From: Amycolatopsis sp. CA-128772
Lineage (GTDB): Bacteria; Actinomycetota; Actinomycetes; Mycobacteriales; Pseudonocardiaceae
Length of the DNA: 64,000 bases
Direction of reading: 5' to 3'
Assembly: GCF_002904295.1 (NCBI RefSeq)
Contig: NZ_PPHG01000073.1
Coordinates: 1-64,000, forward strand
In this document: piece by piece, positions 1 to 7,641 of the stretch
Position numbering within the stretch: position 1 is the stretch's first letter
Layout: every line of letters begins with the position of its first letter
Notes under the pieces: model-generated
Database searches by the model: none
What the model saw: the letters and a program-made list of their open reading frames with translations, nothing else
Told to the model about the DNA's origin: nothing
Program-made: the position numbers and the translations under genes

Positions 1-18
1 ACCGCGACCACGACTACC

Positions 19-1038
19 GTGGCGGACATGAGCAACACCGAGGCCGCCCCCGCCGAGGTCGCCTGCGGCGACCGGCCCGCGGCCGCCGACCCCGACCGTC
101 CGGCCGTCGAGGTCCTCACCCCGCGCGAGGTCCCCCTGGGCGGCCCCCGCGCGATGCGCGTCCGCCGGACCCTTCCCCAGCGGTCGCGCTCCCTGATCGG
201 CGCCTGGTGCTTCGCCGACCACTACGGCCCGGACGAGGTCACCGGCCCCGGCGCGATGGACGTGGCGCCGCACCCGCACACCGGCCTCCAGACGGTGAGC
301 TGGCTCTTCGCCGGCGAAATCGAGCACCGCGACAGCCTGGGCACGCACGCGCTGGTCCGCCCCGGCGAGCTGAACCTGATGACCGGCGGTCACGGCATCT
401 GCCACTCGGAGGTCTCGACCGCGGCCACCCAGACCCTCCACGGCGTCCAGCTCTGGGTGGCCCTGCCCGAACGCCATCGGCACACCGCCCGGGCCTTCGA
501 CCACTACGTGCCGTCGGTGAACCGGATCGAAGGCGCCGAAATCCGGGTGTTCCTCGGGTCGCTGGCCGGGCGCACGTCCCCGATCCCGACGTTCACCCCG
601 CTGCTGGGCGCGGAGGTCGTGCTGGGCCCGGACGCCCACATGTCCCTCGGCGTGGACCCCGGCTTCGAGCACGGCGTCCTGGTGGACACCGGCGACGTCG
701 TCGTGGCCGGCACCCGCGTCCGCGCGGCGGAGCTGGGTTACGTCGGCACCGGGATGCGCTCCCTGACCTTGAGCAACCGCGGCACCACCCCGGCCCGGTT
801 CCTCCTGCTGGGCGGTACCCCGTTCGACGAAGAAATCCTGATGTGGTGGAACTTCGTCGGCCGCACCCACGAAGAGATCGCTGCGTTCCGCGAAGCGTGG
901 CAGGCCGGATCGGACCAGTTCGGCAGCGTCACGGGCTACGCGGGCACTCCCCAGCGCCTGCCCGCCCCGGCTTTGCCGGCCGTCCGCATCAAGCCGCGCC
1001 GCAACCCGGGCTCAGGCCAGGAAGCCGCCCACGGCTGA
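19..1038 (+). CDS. Pirin family protein
   Basis: Encodes about 339 residues of the bicupin pirin family. The N-terminal cupin carries PHPHTGLQTVSWLF, GEIEHRDSLG and a GGHGICHSE segment, whose His/Glu residues are the usual metal ligands. The C-terminal cupin has the typical LLLGGTPFDEEI and a WWNFVGR motif near the end. Pirins are cytosolic metal-binding proteins; some act as quercetinases or redox-linked co-regulators, and nothing here decides between these. The GTG at position 19 is used; an ATG three codons in is equally possible. The upstream promoter lies outside the window. It converges with the next gene, overlapping it by 27 nt. Confidence 0.88.
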   Translation: MADMSNTEAAPAEVACGDRPAAADPDRPAVEVLTPREVPLGGPRAMRVRRTLPQRSRSLIGAWCFADHYGPDEVTGPGAMDVAPHPHTGLQTVSWLFAGEIEHRDSLGTHALVRPGELNLMTGGHGICHSEVSTAATQTLHGVQLWVALPERHRHTARAFDHYVPSVNRIEGAEIRVFLGSLAGRTSPIPTFTPLLGAEVVLGPDAHMSLGVDPGFEHGVLVDTGDVVVAGTRVRAAELGYVGTGMRSLTLSNRGTTPARFLLLGGTPFDEEILMWWNFVGRTHEEIAAFREAWQAGSDQFGSVTGYAGTPQRLPAPALPAVRIKPRRNPGSGQEAAHG

Positions 1039-1857
1039 GCCGAACGCCGGCGCGTCGTCCAGCCACGGGTAGTGCGCGGCCCCGGGCAGCACGACGACCC
1101 GGCCGTCCGGGAACAGCCCGGCGAGGCGTTCCGCGACCGCCGGGCTGGCGATCCAGTCCAGCTCACCGGCCAGCACCAGCACCGGAGCGGTGACGGCGCC
1201 GAGCGCGGCGCGGGTCGCCTCGGGCTCGAAAGCGCCGGCGGAGTTGTAGATCCGCGCCGCCGCGCCGTTGCGCTGGACGCGTTCCCCGGCGTGGTGCCGC
1301 TGGGCCTCAGCGTCCCAGCGGCCGTAGTACAGCGGCGCGACGGCGGCCCAGTCGGCGCCGGTCGCGGTCTGCGCGGCGATCGCCCCGTAGGCGGCCGATG
1401 CGGCGGCGAACCAGGGAGCGCCGGCGCGCCGGGCCACGATCCGCAGGCGTTCCGCGGCGGGCAGCTCGAACCCGACGGCCCGCGGGCTCGGCGCGATCAG
1501 CGCGAGCCGGCGCAGCCGCTCCGGATACCGGGCCGCGTACCGCAGGGCCAGGCTCGCTCCGGCCGAGTGCCCGAGCAGGTCGAACCGGTCGAGGCCGAGG
1601 TGCTTGCGCAGCGCCTCGACGTCCTCGACCTGGCGGTCGCACCGGTAGGTGGCGGGGTCACGGGGTTCCTCGGAGGCGCCGGTGCCCCGCAGGTCCAGCA
1701 CGGCGACGCGCCGCCGGGCGCTCAGCCCGCCGAGGTCCCCGAGGTAGACGCCGGCCCGCATCGGGCCGCCGGGCAGGCACACCACCGGCGGCTCGGCGCC
1801 GGAACCGCCGAAGCGCACGGCCAGCCCGGTTCCGTCCGGCGCGGAGAAGATCGGCAC
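1012..1857 (-). CDS. Alpha/beta hydrolase, proline iminopeptidase-like
   Basis: A 281-residue alpha/beta-hydrolase-fold protein. The nucleophile elbow is GHSAG, the oxyanion segment is CLPGGP, the acid lies in AGELDW and the catalytic His in AAHYPW. LDLRGTGAS is typical of the proline iminopeptidase/haloperoxidase branch. There is no signal peptide, so it is cytosolic. The substrate cannot be told from sequence; an aminopeptidase or small ester hydrolase is likely. It runs convergently into the pirin gene (27-nt overlap), and the GntR gene upstream is on the same strand with about 45 nt between. Confidence 0.85.
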   Translation of the reverse strand: MPIFSAPDGTGLAVRFGGSGAEPPVVCLPGGPMRAGVYLGDLGGLSARRRVAVLDLRGTGASEEPRDPATYRCDRQVEDVEALRKHLGLDRFDLLGHSAGASLALRYAARYPERLRRLALIAPSPRAVGFELPAAERLRIVARRAGAPWFAAASAAYGAIAAQTATGADWAAVAPLYYGRWDAEAQRHHAGERVQRNGAAARIYNSAGAFEPEATRAALGAVTAPVLVLAGELDWIASPAVAERLAGLFPDGRVVVLPGAAHYPWLDDAPAFGSAVGGFLA

Positions 1858-1902
1858 GTCCCGACCCTGGCATCCCGCGACCGGGGAAACAACCGGCCGC
1901 TC

Positions 1903-2565
1903 TCACCGGTCCCGGGCGAGATACGCCTCCAGGGTCGCCATCCGGTGCCCCCGGGCGAACCGCTCGACCTCGTCCGGGCCGGCCCCGCCCTCGATCAGCG
2001 CCAGCAGCCGTTCGTGTTCCTCGATCGACACCGGTGCGCGCCCCGGCACCGACGTGAACGTGCTGTCGCGGACCGCGGCCAGGCGGGTCCAGCAGCGCTG
2101 CACCAGGTCCACCAGGTTCGGGTTGGGGCAGGCGCTGAACAGCACCTCGTGGAATTCGGCGTTCAGCGCGGTGAACGCCAGCGGGTCGAACTCGGCGAGG
2201 CTGCGGCGCATCCGGTCGTTGAGCTCACGGGCCCGTCCCAGGGCCTCCGCCGTGAGCAGCGGCGCGGCGAGACCGGTCGCCGCGCCTTCGACGATCGCGA
2301 CCGTCTGCATCGCGTGCTGGTAGGCGATCGGGTCGATGGCCACGACCCGGGCGCCGACGTTCCGCTCGAACTCGATCAGCTCCTCGGCCTCCAGCCGGCG
2401 CAGCGCTTCGCGGACCGGCACCGCGCTGACGTCCAGCTCGCGGCCGATCTGGTCCAGCACCAGGCGGTATCCCGGTCCGTACCGGCCGGCGAGGATCCGG
2501 GCTTTGATCGTCTCGTAGGCCAGCTGGGACTTGGTGACCGGTCTTCCCGAGGACGCGCTGATCAT
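1903..2565 (-). CDS. GntR-family regulator, FCD (FadR-like) subgroup
   Basis: About 220 residues: an N-terminal winged helix (KSQLAYETIKARILAGRY, then VSAVPVREALRRLEAEELIE) followed by an all-helical FCD ligand domain with the metal-binding pattern NAEFHEVLF and later histidines. FCD regulators usually sense small carboxylic acids and repress neighbouring catabolic genes. Start chosen at 2565, because TATATG on this strand then sits as a -10 just upstream (leaderless); an in-frame ATG at 2577 would add four residues. It is divergent from the ThDP enzyme and a perfect palindrome lies between the two, so it probably controls that gene and itself. Confidence 0.88.
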   Translation of the reverse strand: MISASSGRPVTKSQLAYETIKARILAGRYGPGYRLVLDQIGRELDVSAVPVREALRRLEAEELIEFERNVGARVVAIDPIAYQHAMQTVAIVEGAATGLAAPLLTAEALGRARELNDRMRRSLAEFDPLAFTALNAEFHEVLFSACPNPNLVDLVQRCWTRLAAVRDSTFTSVPGRAPVSIEEHERLLALIEGGAGPDEVERFARGHRMATLEAYLARDR

Positions 2566-2571
2566 GTAGGA

Positions 2572-2585
2572 AACCATATATGGTT
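2572..2585. promoter_or_regulatory. Candidate GntR operator (perfect 14-bp palindrome)
   Basis: AACCATATATGGTT is a perfect palindrome in the gap between the divergent GntR and ThDP-enzyme genes. On the minus strand it contains the TATATG proposed as -10 for the regulator. It ends 33 nt before the enzyme's start codon. Position and symmetry fit an operator for the adjacent regulator; binding is inferred. Confidence 0.6.
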
Positions 2586-2618
2586 CCGCCGACGGACGAC
2601 GCTCAGGAGGCCGCGCCG

Positions 2619-4250
2619 ATGCCGATCCCCCCGCCTGCCCCGACCGCGGCCGACCTCATCGTCGACGGGCTGCGGGCCCACGGCGTGGACACCGTCTTCG
2701 GCCTGCCCGGCGTGCAGACCTACGACCTGTTCGACAGCCTCGCCCGCGCGGAGGGCGACATCCGGGTGATCGGCGCCCGGCACGAGCAGACCGTGGCCTA
2801 CATGGCGTTCGGGTACGCCCAGGCGACCGGCCGCACCGGCGTGTACACCGTGGTGCCGGGCCCCGGCGTCCTGAACGCGTCGGCGGCGATGCTCTCGGCG
2901 CACGGGGCGAGCGCGCCGGTGCTGTGCCTGACGAGCGAGATCCCGCGCGCGTACCTCGGCCGCGGGCTCGGGCACCTGCACGAGATGCCGGACCAGCTGG
3001 CGACCCTGCGGACGATCACCAAGTGGTCGGCGCTCGTCGAGCACCCGGCGGAGGTGCCCGACGCCTTGGCGACGGCGTTCCGGGAGGCGGCCGGCGGGCG
3101 GCCGCGGCCGGTTTCCCTGGCGGTGCCGTGGGACGTGCTGGGGCAGCGCGCGCCGGACGAAGCCACCGGCCCGCTGCCGTTGCCGCGCCCGGCCGTCGAC
3201 CCGGGCGCGGTCGGGAAAGCCGCCGAACTGCTGGACGGCGCGAAGCACCCGATGATCATGGTGGGCGGCGGCGCCCGGCACGCCGCCGCCGAGGTCCGGG
3301 CGCTGGCCGAGCGGCTGCAGGCGCCGGTGGTGCCGTTCCGCGGCGGGCGCGGCATCGTGGGCGACGACCACCCGCTCGGCTTCACCTGCGTCTCCGGCTT
3401 CGAGCGGTGGGCCGAGACCGACGTCGTCATCGGGATCGGCTCCCGCCTGGAGCTGTCCTGGTTCCGCTGGCCGGACAAGCCCGCGGGCCTGAAGACGATC
3501 CTGCTCGACATCGACCCGCGGCAGGCGACCCGGCTCGAGGCGGACGTCGCGATCGTCGCCGACGCGGCCGACGCCACGGCCGCGCTGACCGGCGCCCTCG
3601 GTCCACAACGGACGGACCGGACGGCGGAGTTCGCCGCGCTGAAGGCCACGGTGGCGGAGCGTTTCGCCGACGTCGGACCGGAACTGGAGTACCTCCGCGC
3701 GATCCGGGACGTGCTACCGCGCGACGGCTTCTTCGTCGAAGAGATCTGCCAGGTCGGCTTCGCGTCGTACTTCGGGTTCGAGGTCTACGCGCCGCGCACG
3801 TTCGTCACGTGCGGCCACCAGGGCACGCTCGGCTTCGGCTACCCGACGGCGCTGGGCGTGCAGGCGGCGTTCCCCGGCCGCCCGGTGGTTTCGGTGGCCG
3901 GCGACGGCGGCTTCATGTTCGCCGCGCAGGAACTCGCCACGGCTGTCCAATACGGACTGAACGTGGTGGCGGTCGTGTTCGACAACGGCTCCTACGGCAA
4001 CGTCCACCTCGACCAGGAGCGCCTGTTCGAGGGCCGCGCGCTGGGCGGCCGGCTGCGGAATCCGGACTTCGCCCGCCTGGCCGAGACGTTCGGCGCGCTC
4101 GGCCTGACCGCCCGCACCCCGGACGACCTGCGGGGTGCACTGGAGAAGGCGTTCGCGGCGGGCCGGCCGTCGCTGGTGCACGTGCCGTGCGAACTGGGCG
4201 TGGGCGCGTCGCCGTGGAAGTACCTGATGCCGAAGTCGGACCGCAGCTAG
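2619..4250 (+). CDS. Thiamine diphosphate-dependent enzyme, acetolactate-synthase-like
   Basis: A 543-residue ThDP enzyme with the usual three domains. The PYR domain has GLPGVQTYDLF and the conserved glutamate in GARHEQTVAYMA. The middle FAD/DHAP-like domain has PMIMVGGGARHAAAEV. The PP domain holds the metal/ThDP motif GDGGFMFAAQEL followed by FDNGSYGN. This family includes acetolactate synthase, benzoylformate decarboxylase and sulfoacetaldehyde acetyltransferase; the substrate is not clear. No small regulatory subunit is nearby, which argues against a biosynthetic role. Start 2619 is preferred over 2580 because AGGAGG lies 8 nt upstream and the earlier ATG falls in the palindrome. It overlaps the convergent decarboxylase gene by 4 nt. 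Confidence 0.85.
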   Translation: MPIPPPAPTAADLIVDGLRAHGVDTVFGLPGVQTYDLFDSLARAEGDIRVIGARHEQTVAYMAFGYAQATGRTGVYTVVPGPGVLNASAAMLSAHGASAPVLCLTSEIPRAYLGRGLGHLHEMPDQLATLRTITKWSALVEHPAEVPDALATAFREAAGGRPRPVSLAVPWDVLGQRAPDEATGPLPLPRPAVDPGAVGKAAELLDGAKHPMIMVGGGARHAAAEVRALAERLQAPVVPFRGGRGIVGDDHPLGFTCVSGFERWAETDVVIGIGSRLELSWFRWPDKPAGLKTILLDIDPRQATRLEADVAIVADAADATAALTGALGPQRTDRTAEFAALKATVAERFADVGPELEYLRAIRDVLPRDGFFVEEICQVGFASYFGFEVYAPRTFVTCGHQGTLGFGYPTALGVQAAFPGRPVVSVAGDGGFMFAAQELATAVQYGLNVVAVVFDNGSYGNVHLDQERLFEGRALGGRLRNPDFARLAETFGALGLTARTPDDLRGALEKAFAAGRPSLVHVPCELGVGASPWKYLMPKSDRS

Positions 4251-5632
4251 CCGGCGGCCAGGCGTTCCAGCACGGCGAAGATCCGGTCGACGTCGGCGGT
4301 GGTGGTCCGCCAGTTGCTGAAGGCGGCGCGCAGCGCGGGCCGGCCGTCGTACACCGTCGGGGTCAGGAACGTGGTGCCGTCTTCGGCGATGGCGCGGACG
4401 AGGGCGTCGATCCGGTCCTGCGTGACGTCCCCGGCCGGGGTGAAACAGACGACGTTGAGCCGAACCGGCGCGAGCAGCTGCCAGCGGGCCGAGCCGTCGA
4501 TCCGCGCGCCCAGGTCCCGGGCCAGCGCCACGCAGCGCTCGACGATCTCCCGGTGCCCGGCACGGCCGTAGGCGACGAGCGAGAACCAGGCGGGCAGCGC
4601 GCGCAGCCGCCGGGAGTTCTCCGGCGTGAGGTGCAGGAAGTCCGGGGTCTCGCCGATTTCGCCGAGGTAGGCGGCGTTGTTGCTGAAGACCCGCAGCTGC
4701 AGATCGCGGCGGCGGGTGAACTGGACGGCCGAATCGTAGGGCACGTTGAGCCACTTGTGCAGGTCGACGACCACCGAGTCGGCCAGCTCGAGGCCCGCGG
4801 CGAGGGCGGCGTGCTCCGGCGCGAGCGCGGCGAACCCGCCGAACGCGGCGTCGACGTGCAGCCAGAACTCGTGCCGCTCCTTGAGCGCGGCGATCGCCCG
4901 GAGGTCGTCGAAATCGACCGTGTTGACGGTCCCGGCGTTCGCGACGACGATCGCCGGGCCATCGAGCGCCTCAAGCGCTTCGGCGAGCTTCGCGACATCG
5001 ACGGCTTCGCGGCCCGGCAGCACGGGCACCTTCCGGAGCGAGGAACGGCCCATCCCGAGGAACGACAACGCCTTCAGGATGCTGGAGTGCGGCGAACCGG
5101 AAAGCACGGTGACGGGCCCGAGCGCGGCGGCGCCGTCGGCGGAAACGGTTACCCCGGCTTGTTCGCCGACCCACTCGCGGGCGATGGCCAGCCCGGTCAC
5201 CGTGGACATCGTCGCGCCGGTGACGAACGCACCGGAGAACTCGGGACCCAGCCCGAACAGTTCGGCCAGCCAGCCGACGGTCTCGCGTTCGAGGTCCTGG
5301 GCGGAGGAGTCCATCCCGCTGGCCGGATTCTGGTCGTAGGCGGCGGTGAGCCAGTCACCGGCCAGCGACGCGGGGGTGGCCCCGCCGGTCACGAACCCGA
5401 GGTACCGCGGCCCGGCACTGGCGGCGAACCCGGATTCCCACCGCCGCGAGAACTCGTCCAAGGCACCCCGGGCCCCGACACCCCCGTCGGGCAGCGGCGC
5501 AGGCACAACGGCACCAGGCGGAACGGCGGCCGCCCGCCCATCCAGCCCGGCAAGCGCGGCCCCGGCGAATTTGCCGGCGGCATCGAGAACATCGGGCAGG
5601 GAATGCAGGTCATCGGCCAGACGCGGGTCCAT
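4247..5632 (-). CDS. PLP-dependent group II decarboxylase
   Basis: 461 residues of the aromatic-amino-acid/glutamate decarboxylase fold. HVDAAFGGFAAL contains the aspartate that contacts the PLP pyridine nitrogen, and VVDLHKWLNVPYDSA contains the Schiff-base lysine. The N-terminal SRRWESGFAASAGPRYLGFVTGG segment is typical of actinobacterial members. The enzyme would decarboxylate an aromatic or other L-amino acid in the cytosol; the substrate is not resolved. It is convergent with the ThDP enzyme, so the two are not an operon. The 21-bp tandem repeat lies upstream, between this gene and the PAP2 gene. Confidence 0.85.
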   Translation of the reverse strand: MDPRLADDLHSLPDVLDAAGKFAGAALAGLDGRAAAVPPGAVVPAPLPDGGVGARGALDEFSRRWESGFAASAGPRYLGFVTGGATPASLAGDWLTAAYDQNPASGMDSSAQDLERETVGWLAELFGLGPEFSGAFVTGATMSTVTGLAIAREWVGEQAGVTVSADGAAALGPVTVLSGSPHSSILKALSFLGMGRSSLRKVPVLPGREAVDVAKLAEALEALDGPAIVVANAGTVNTVDFDDLRAIAALKERHEFWLHVDAAFGGFAALAPEHAALAAGLELADSVVVDLHKWLNVPYDSAVQFTRRRDLQLRVFSNNAAYLGEIGETPDFLHLTPENSRRLRALPAWFSLVAYGRAGHREIVERCVALARDLGARIDGSARWQLLAPVRLNVVCFTPAGDVTQDRIDALVRAIAEDGTTFLTPTVYDGRPALRAAFSNWRTTTADVDRIFAVLERLAAG

Positions 5633-5717
5633 TCACCCGACGCTAGGCCCGCCGACGCCCCCTGTCGCGGTCCAATCCCCCAGAACTGGCCCCTCCCGCC
5701 CGCGATGCCCCGCCAAT

Positions 5718-5864
5718 CACGCAAGAAGCCCGCCCAACCACGCGAGATACCCCTCCAGACACGCAAGAAGCCCGCCCCACCACGCGAACCGACCACCCAG
5801 GCACGCGAACCGACCCTCCGGACACGCGAACCGACCCCCCAGGCACACGAGCCGGCCGCCGGGG
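5718..5864. repeat. Seven tandem 21-bp repeats
   Basis: Seven units of exactly 21 bp start at 5718, 5739, 5760, 5781, 5802, 5823 and 5844. The best-conserved ones read CACGCGAACCGACC followed by seven variable bases. The outer units are more diverged (GCAAGAAGCCC instead of GCGAACCGACC), and part of an eighth follows. The array fills most of the gap between the PAP2 stop and the decarboxylase start. A related unit forms the hairpin at 60850-60912. The period keeps a frame open on the minus strand (heptad SVRVxGG), but I judge that non-coding. Confidence 0.85.
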
Positions 5865-5929
5865 CGCGCAGATCGGCGGGGATCAGCCCGCCACCAGCAC
5901 GCTCCCCGGCCATCCCCCAGCCCGGCGGC

Positions 5930-6841
5930 TCAGCGATCCGACGGCACCCGCCGGAGGCGACGCACCCGGCTCTCGGCCGGGTCGAACGTCACCCGGCGCA
6001 ATGATCCCGCCACCAGCAGCGTCACCGCCATTGCCGACAACGCCGCCAGCACCAGGGCCGCCACGAACTGGGCCGCTCCCGATGTCGCCGTCGCCAGTAC
6101 CGCGAAGCCCGCCAGTACCAGCGCCGGCGGGGTCAGCAGGCCCGTCAGCACCGGGATCCACGGCACCCGGTCACCGTCGGGGCGGCGGGCGGACAGCACC
6201 GCCGCCCCGGCGCAGGTGACCGCCGCGACCAGCACGCAGCCGCCGACGGTGTCGCTCAACCGGTGCCAGCCCAGGGCCACCGCCGCCGCCGCGACCCAGG
6301 CGACGCCGAAGCCGCCCGTCACCAGGGCCGTCGTCCGGAACCTGCGGGGCAGGACGATCGCCACGGCCACCAGCACGGCCATCGCCGCGCTCACGTGGCC
6401 GCTCGGGAAGCTGTTGTGGCTCGCCACGCCCAGGCCGTCGTCCGTGCTCGGGCGGTCCAGGACGTACAGCTTGAGCAGCTGCGCCACCACCAGCGGGGCC
6501 GCCAGCACCAGCAGGGCCGTCACGCCGAGCGCGAACCGCCGCCGGGCCAGGGAAATCACCACCAGCAGCACCGCCACCCCGCCGAGCACGACCACCAGGT
6601 CGGCTTCGCGGAGCGGGGCCGCCCAGGCCACCGTCGTCGACTGGGCGCTGTGGACGACGCCGTTCTCGACGCCGCGGCCCGCCTGAGTGCGGACGAACAA
6701 CAGGTAGGCCGCGACGAACGCCAGGGCGAACCCGGCCGCGCCCGCCACCGGTACCGCCGTGCGGGACGCCGCCCGGGTCACCAGCGCCGGGCCGGGGGCC
6801 GGGCGGGTCGCGGAGGGTGCGTCGGAAAGGATCACTGCCAT
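5930..6841 (-). CDS. PAP2-family membrane phosphatase
   Basis: A 303-residue integral membrane protein with about six to eight hydrophobic helices and the three PAP2 signatures: KLYVLDRPS, the central SFPSGHVS, and GWHRLSDTVGG with the catalytic His. Such enzymes dephosphorylate lipid phosphates or undecaprenyl pyrophosphate at the outer membrane face. The active site appears intact. The C-terminal third adds more hydrophobic helices and a charged tail. It is divergent from the response-regulator operon across about 110 nt. Confidence 0.87.
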   Translation of the reverse strand: MAVILSDAPSATRPAPGPALVTRAASRTAVPVAGAAGFALAFVAAYLLFVRTQAGRGVENGVVHSAQSTTVAWAAPLREADLVVVLGGVAVLLVVISLARRRFALGVTALLVLAAPLVVAQLLKLYVLDRPSTDDGLGVASHNSFPSGHVSAAMAVLVAVAIVLPRRFRTTALVTGGFGVAWVAAAAVALGWHRLSDTVGGCVLVAAVTCAGAAVLSARRPDGDRVPWIPVLTGLLTPPALVLAGFAVLATATSGAAQFVAALVLAALSAMAVTLLVAGSLRRVTFDPAESRVRRLRRVPSDR

Positions 6842-6884
6842 GTCCCCGAGTCTGCGACGCGCGTTTCGGGATCCCGTCAGGGCG

Positions 6885-6928
6885 ATGTCATGGTTTTGCT
6901 ACAAGATCCGCCCGGGTCGCCATGACGT
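6885..6928. promoter_or_regulatory. Inverted repeat in divergent promoter region
   Basis: GTCATGG at 6887-6893 is mirrored by CCATGAC at 6920-6926, with one further near-match pair outside the arms. It lies between the divergent PAP2 and response-regulator genes. It may be an operator or a chance pairing; OmpR-type regulators more often bind direct repeats. Confidence 0.25.
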
Positions 6929-6951
6929 GCGCTTTTCCGAATAATGGCGCC

Positions 6952-7641
6952 GTGGCCGAGGTACTGGTGGTAGAGGACGACGCGGCGGTGCGGGAGGGCC
7001 TGCAGCTGGCCCTGCGCCGGCAGGGACACGTGGTGCACACCGCGGAATCGGGCGAGCTCGGCGTCGAGGCGCTCGTGCAGCACCGGCCCGACCTCGTCGT
7101 GCTCGACCTGATGCTGCCCGGCATGGACGGCTTCGAGACCTGCCGCCGGATGCGGGCGTCGGGCCCGGTCCCGATCATCATGCTCACCGCGCGCAGCGAC
7201 GACTTCGACGTCGTCGCCGGGCTCGAGGCGGGCGCCGACGACTACGTCGCCAAGCCGGTCGAGCCGCGGGTGCTGGACGCGCGGATCCGGGCGGTGCTGC
7301 GCCGCGCGGTCAGCGAGCGGCCCGGCGAGCCGGCCGCGGCCGCGGAACGGCACGGCGACCTCGTCATCGACCGGGCCGCGCTCGAGGTGACCAAGCACGG
7401 GACGCCGGTGTCGCTGACCCCGACCGAGCTGAAGCTGCTGCTGGAGCTCTCGCGCACGCCCGGGCAGGTCTTCAGCCGCCAGCAGATCCTCTCCGCCGTG
7501 TGGGACCACGACTACCTCGGCGACTCGCGGCTGGTGGACGCCTGCGTGCAGCGGCTGCGCGCGAAGATCGAGGACGTGCCGGCCAAGCCGGAGCACGTGC
7601 AGACGGTCCGGGGGTTCGGTTACCGGTTCGGCCGGTCGTGA
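6952..7641 (+). CDS. OmpR-family response regulator
   Basis: 229 residues. The receiver domain has the acidic pair at D9/D10, phosphorylation site D52 in VVLDLMLPGMDG, T79 and K101. A winged-helix DNA-binding domain follows with LTPTELKLLLELSRTPGQVFSRQQIL and the terminal RGFGYRFG. GTG at 6952 is chosen because the protein then begins directly with the receiver strand AEVLVVEDD; ATG at 6922 would add ten residues without family support. It is translationally coupled to the sensor kinase by a 4-nt overlap. The order regulator-kinase-lipoprotein resembles mtrA-mtrB-lpqB, but this is a separate, smaller system. Confidence 0.93.
   Translation: MAEVLVVEDDAAVREGLQLALRRQGHVVHTAESGELGVEALVQHRPDLVVLDLMLPGMDGFETCRRMRASGPVPIIMLTARSDDFDVVAGLEAGADDYVAKPVEPRVLDARIRAVLRRAVSERPGEPAAAAERHGDLVIDRAALEVTKHGTPVSLTPTELKLLLELSRTPGQVFSRQQILSAVWDHDYLGDSRLVDACVQRLRAKIEDVPAKPEHVQTVRGFGYRFGRS

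Noticed and set aside
1072..2769. A 565-codon plus-strand frame opposite the hydrolase and GntR genes.
   Set aside because: The minus-strand genes show clear families and catalytic motifs; the plus frame shows none.
5643..5846. A 67-codon minus-strand frame giving heptapeptides like SVRVxGG.
   Set aside because: It is open only because the 21-bp repeat is a multiple of three. No ribosome site and no sequence outside the repeat supports a gene.
2924..6004. A 1026-codon plus-strand frame across the ThDP gene, decarboxylase and repeat.
   Set aside because: It crosses two well-supported genes in other frames and its translation is Arg/Gly/Pro noise typical of high-GC shadow frames.
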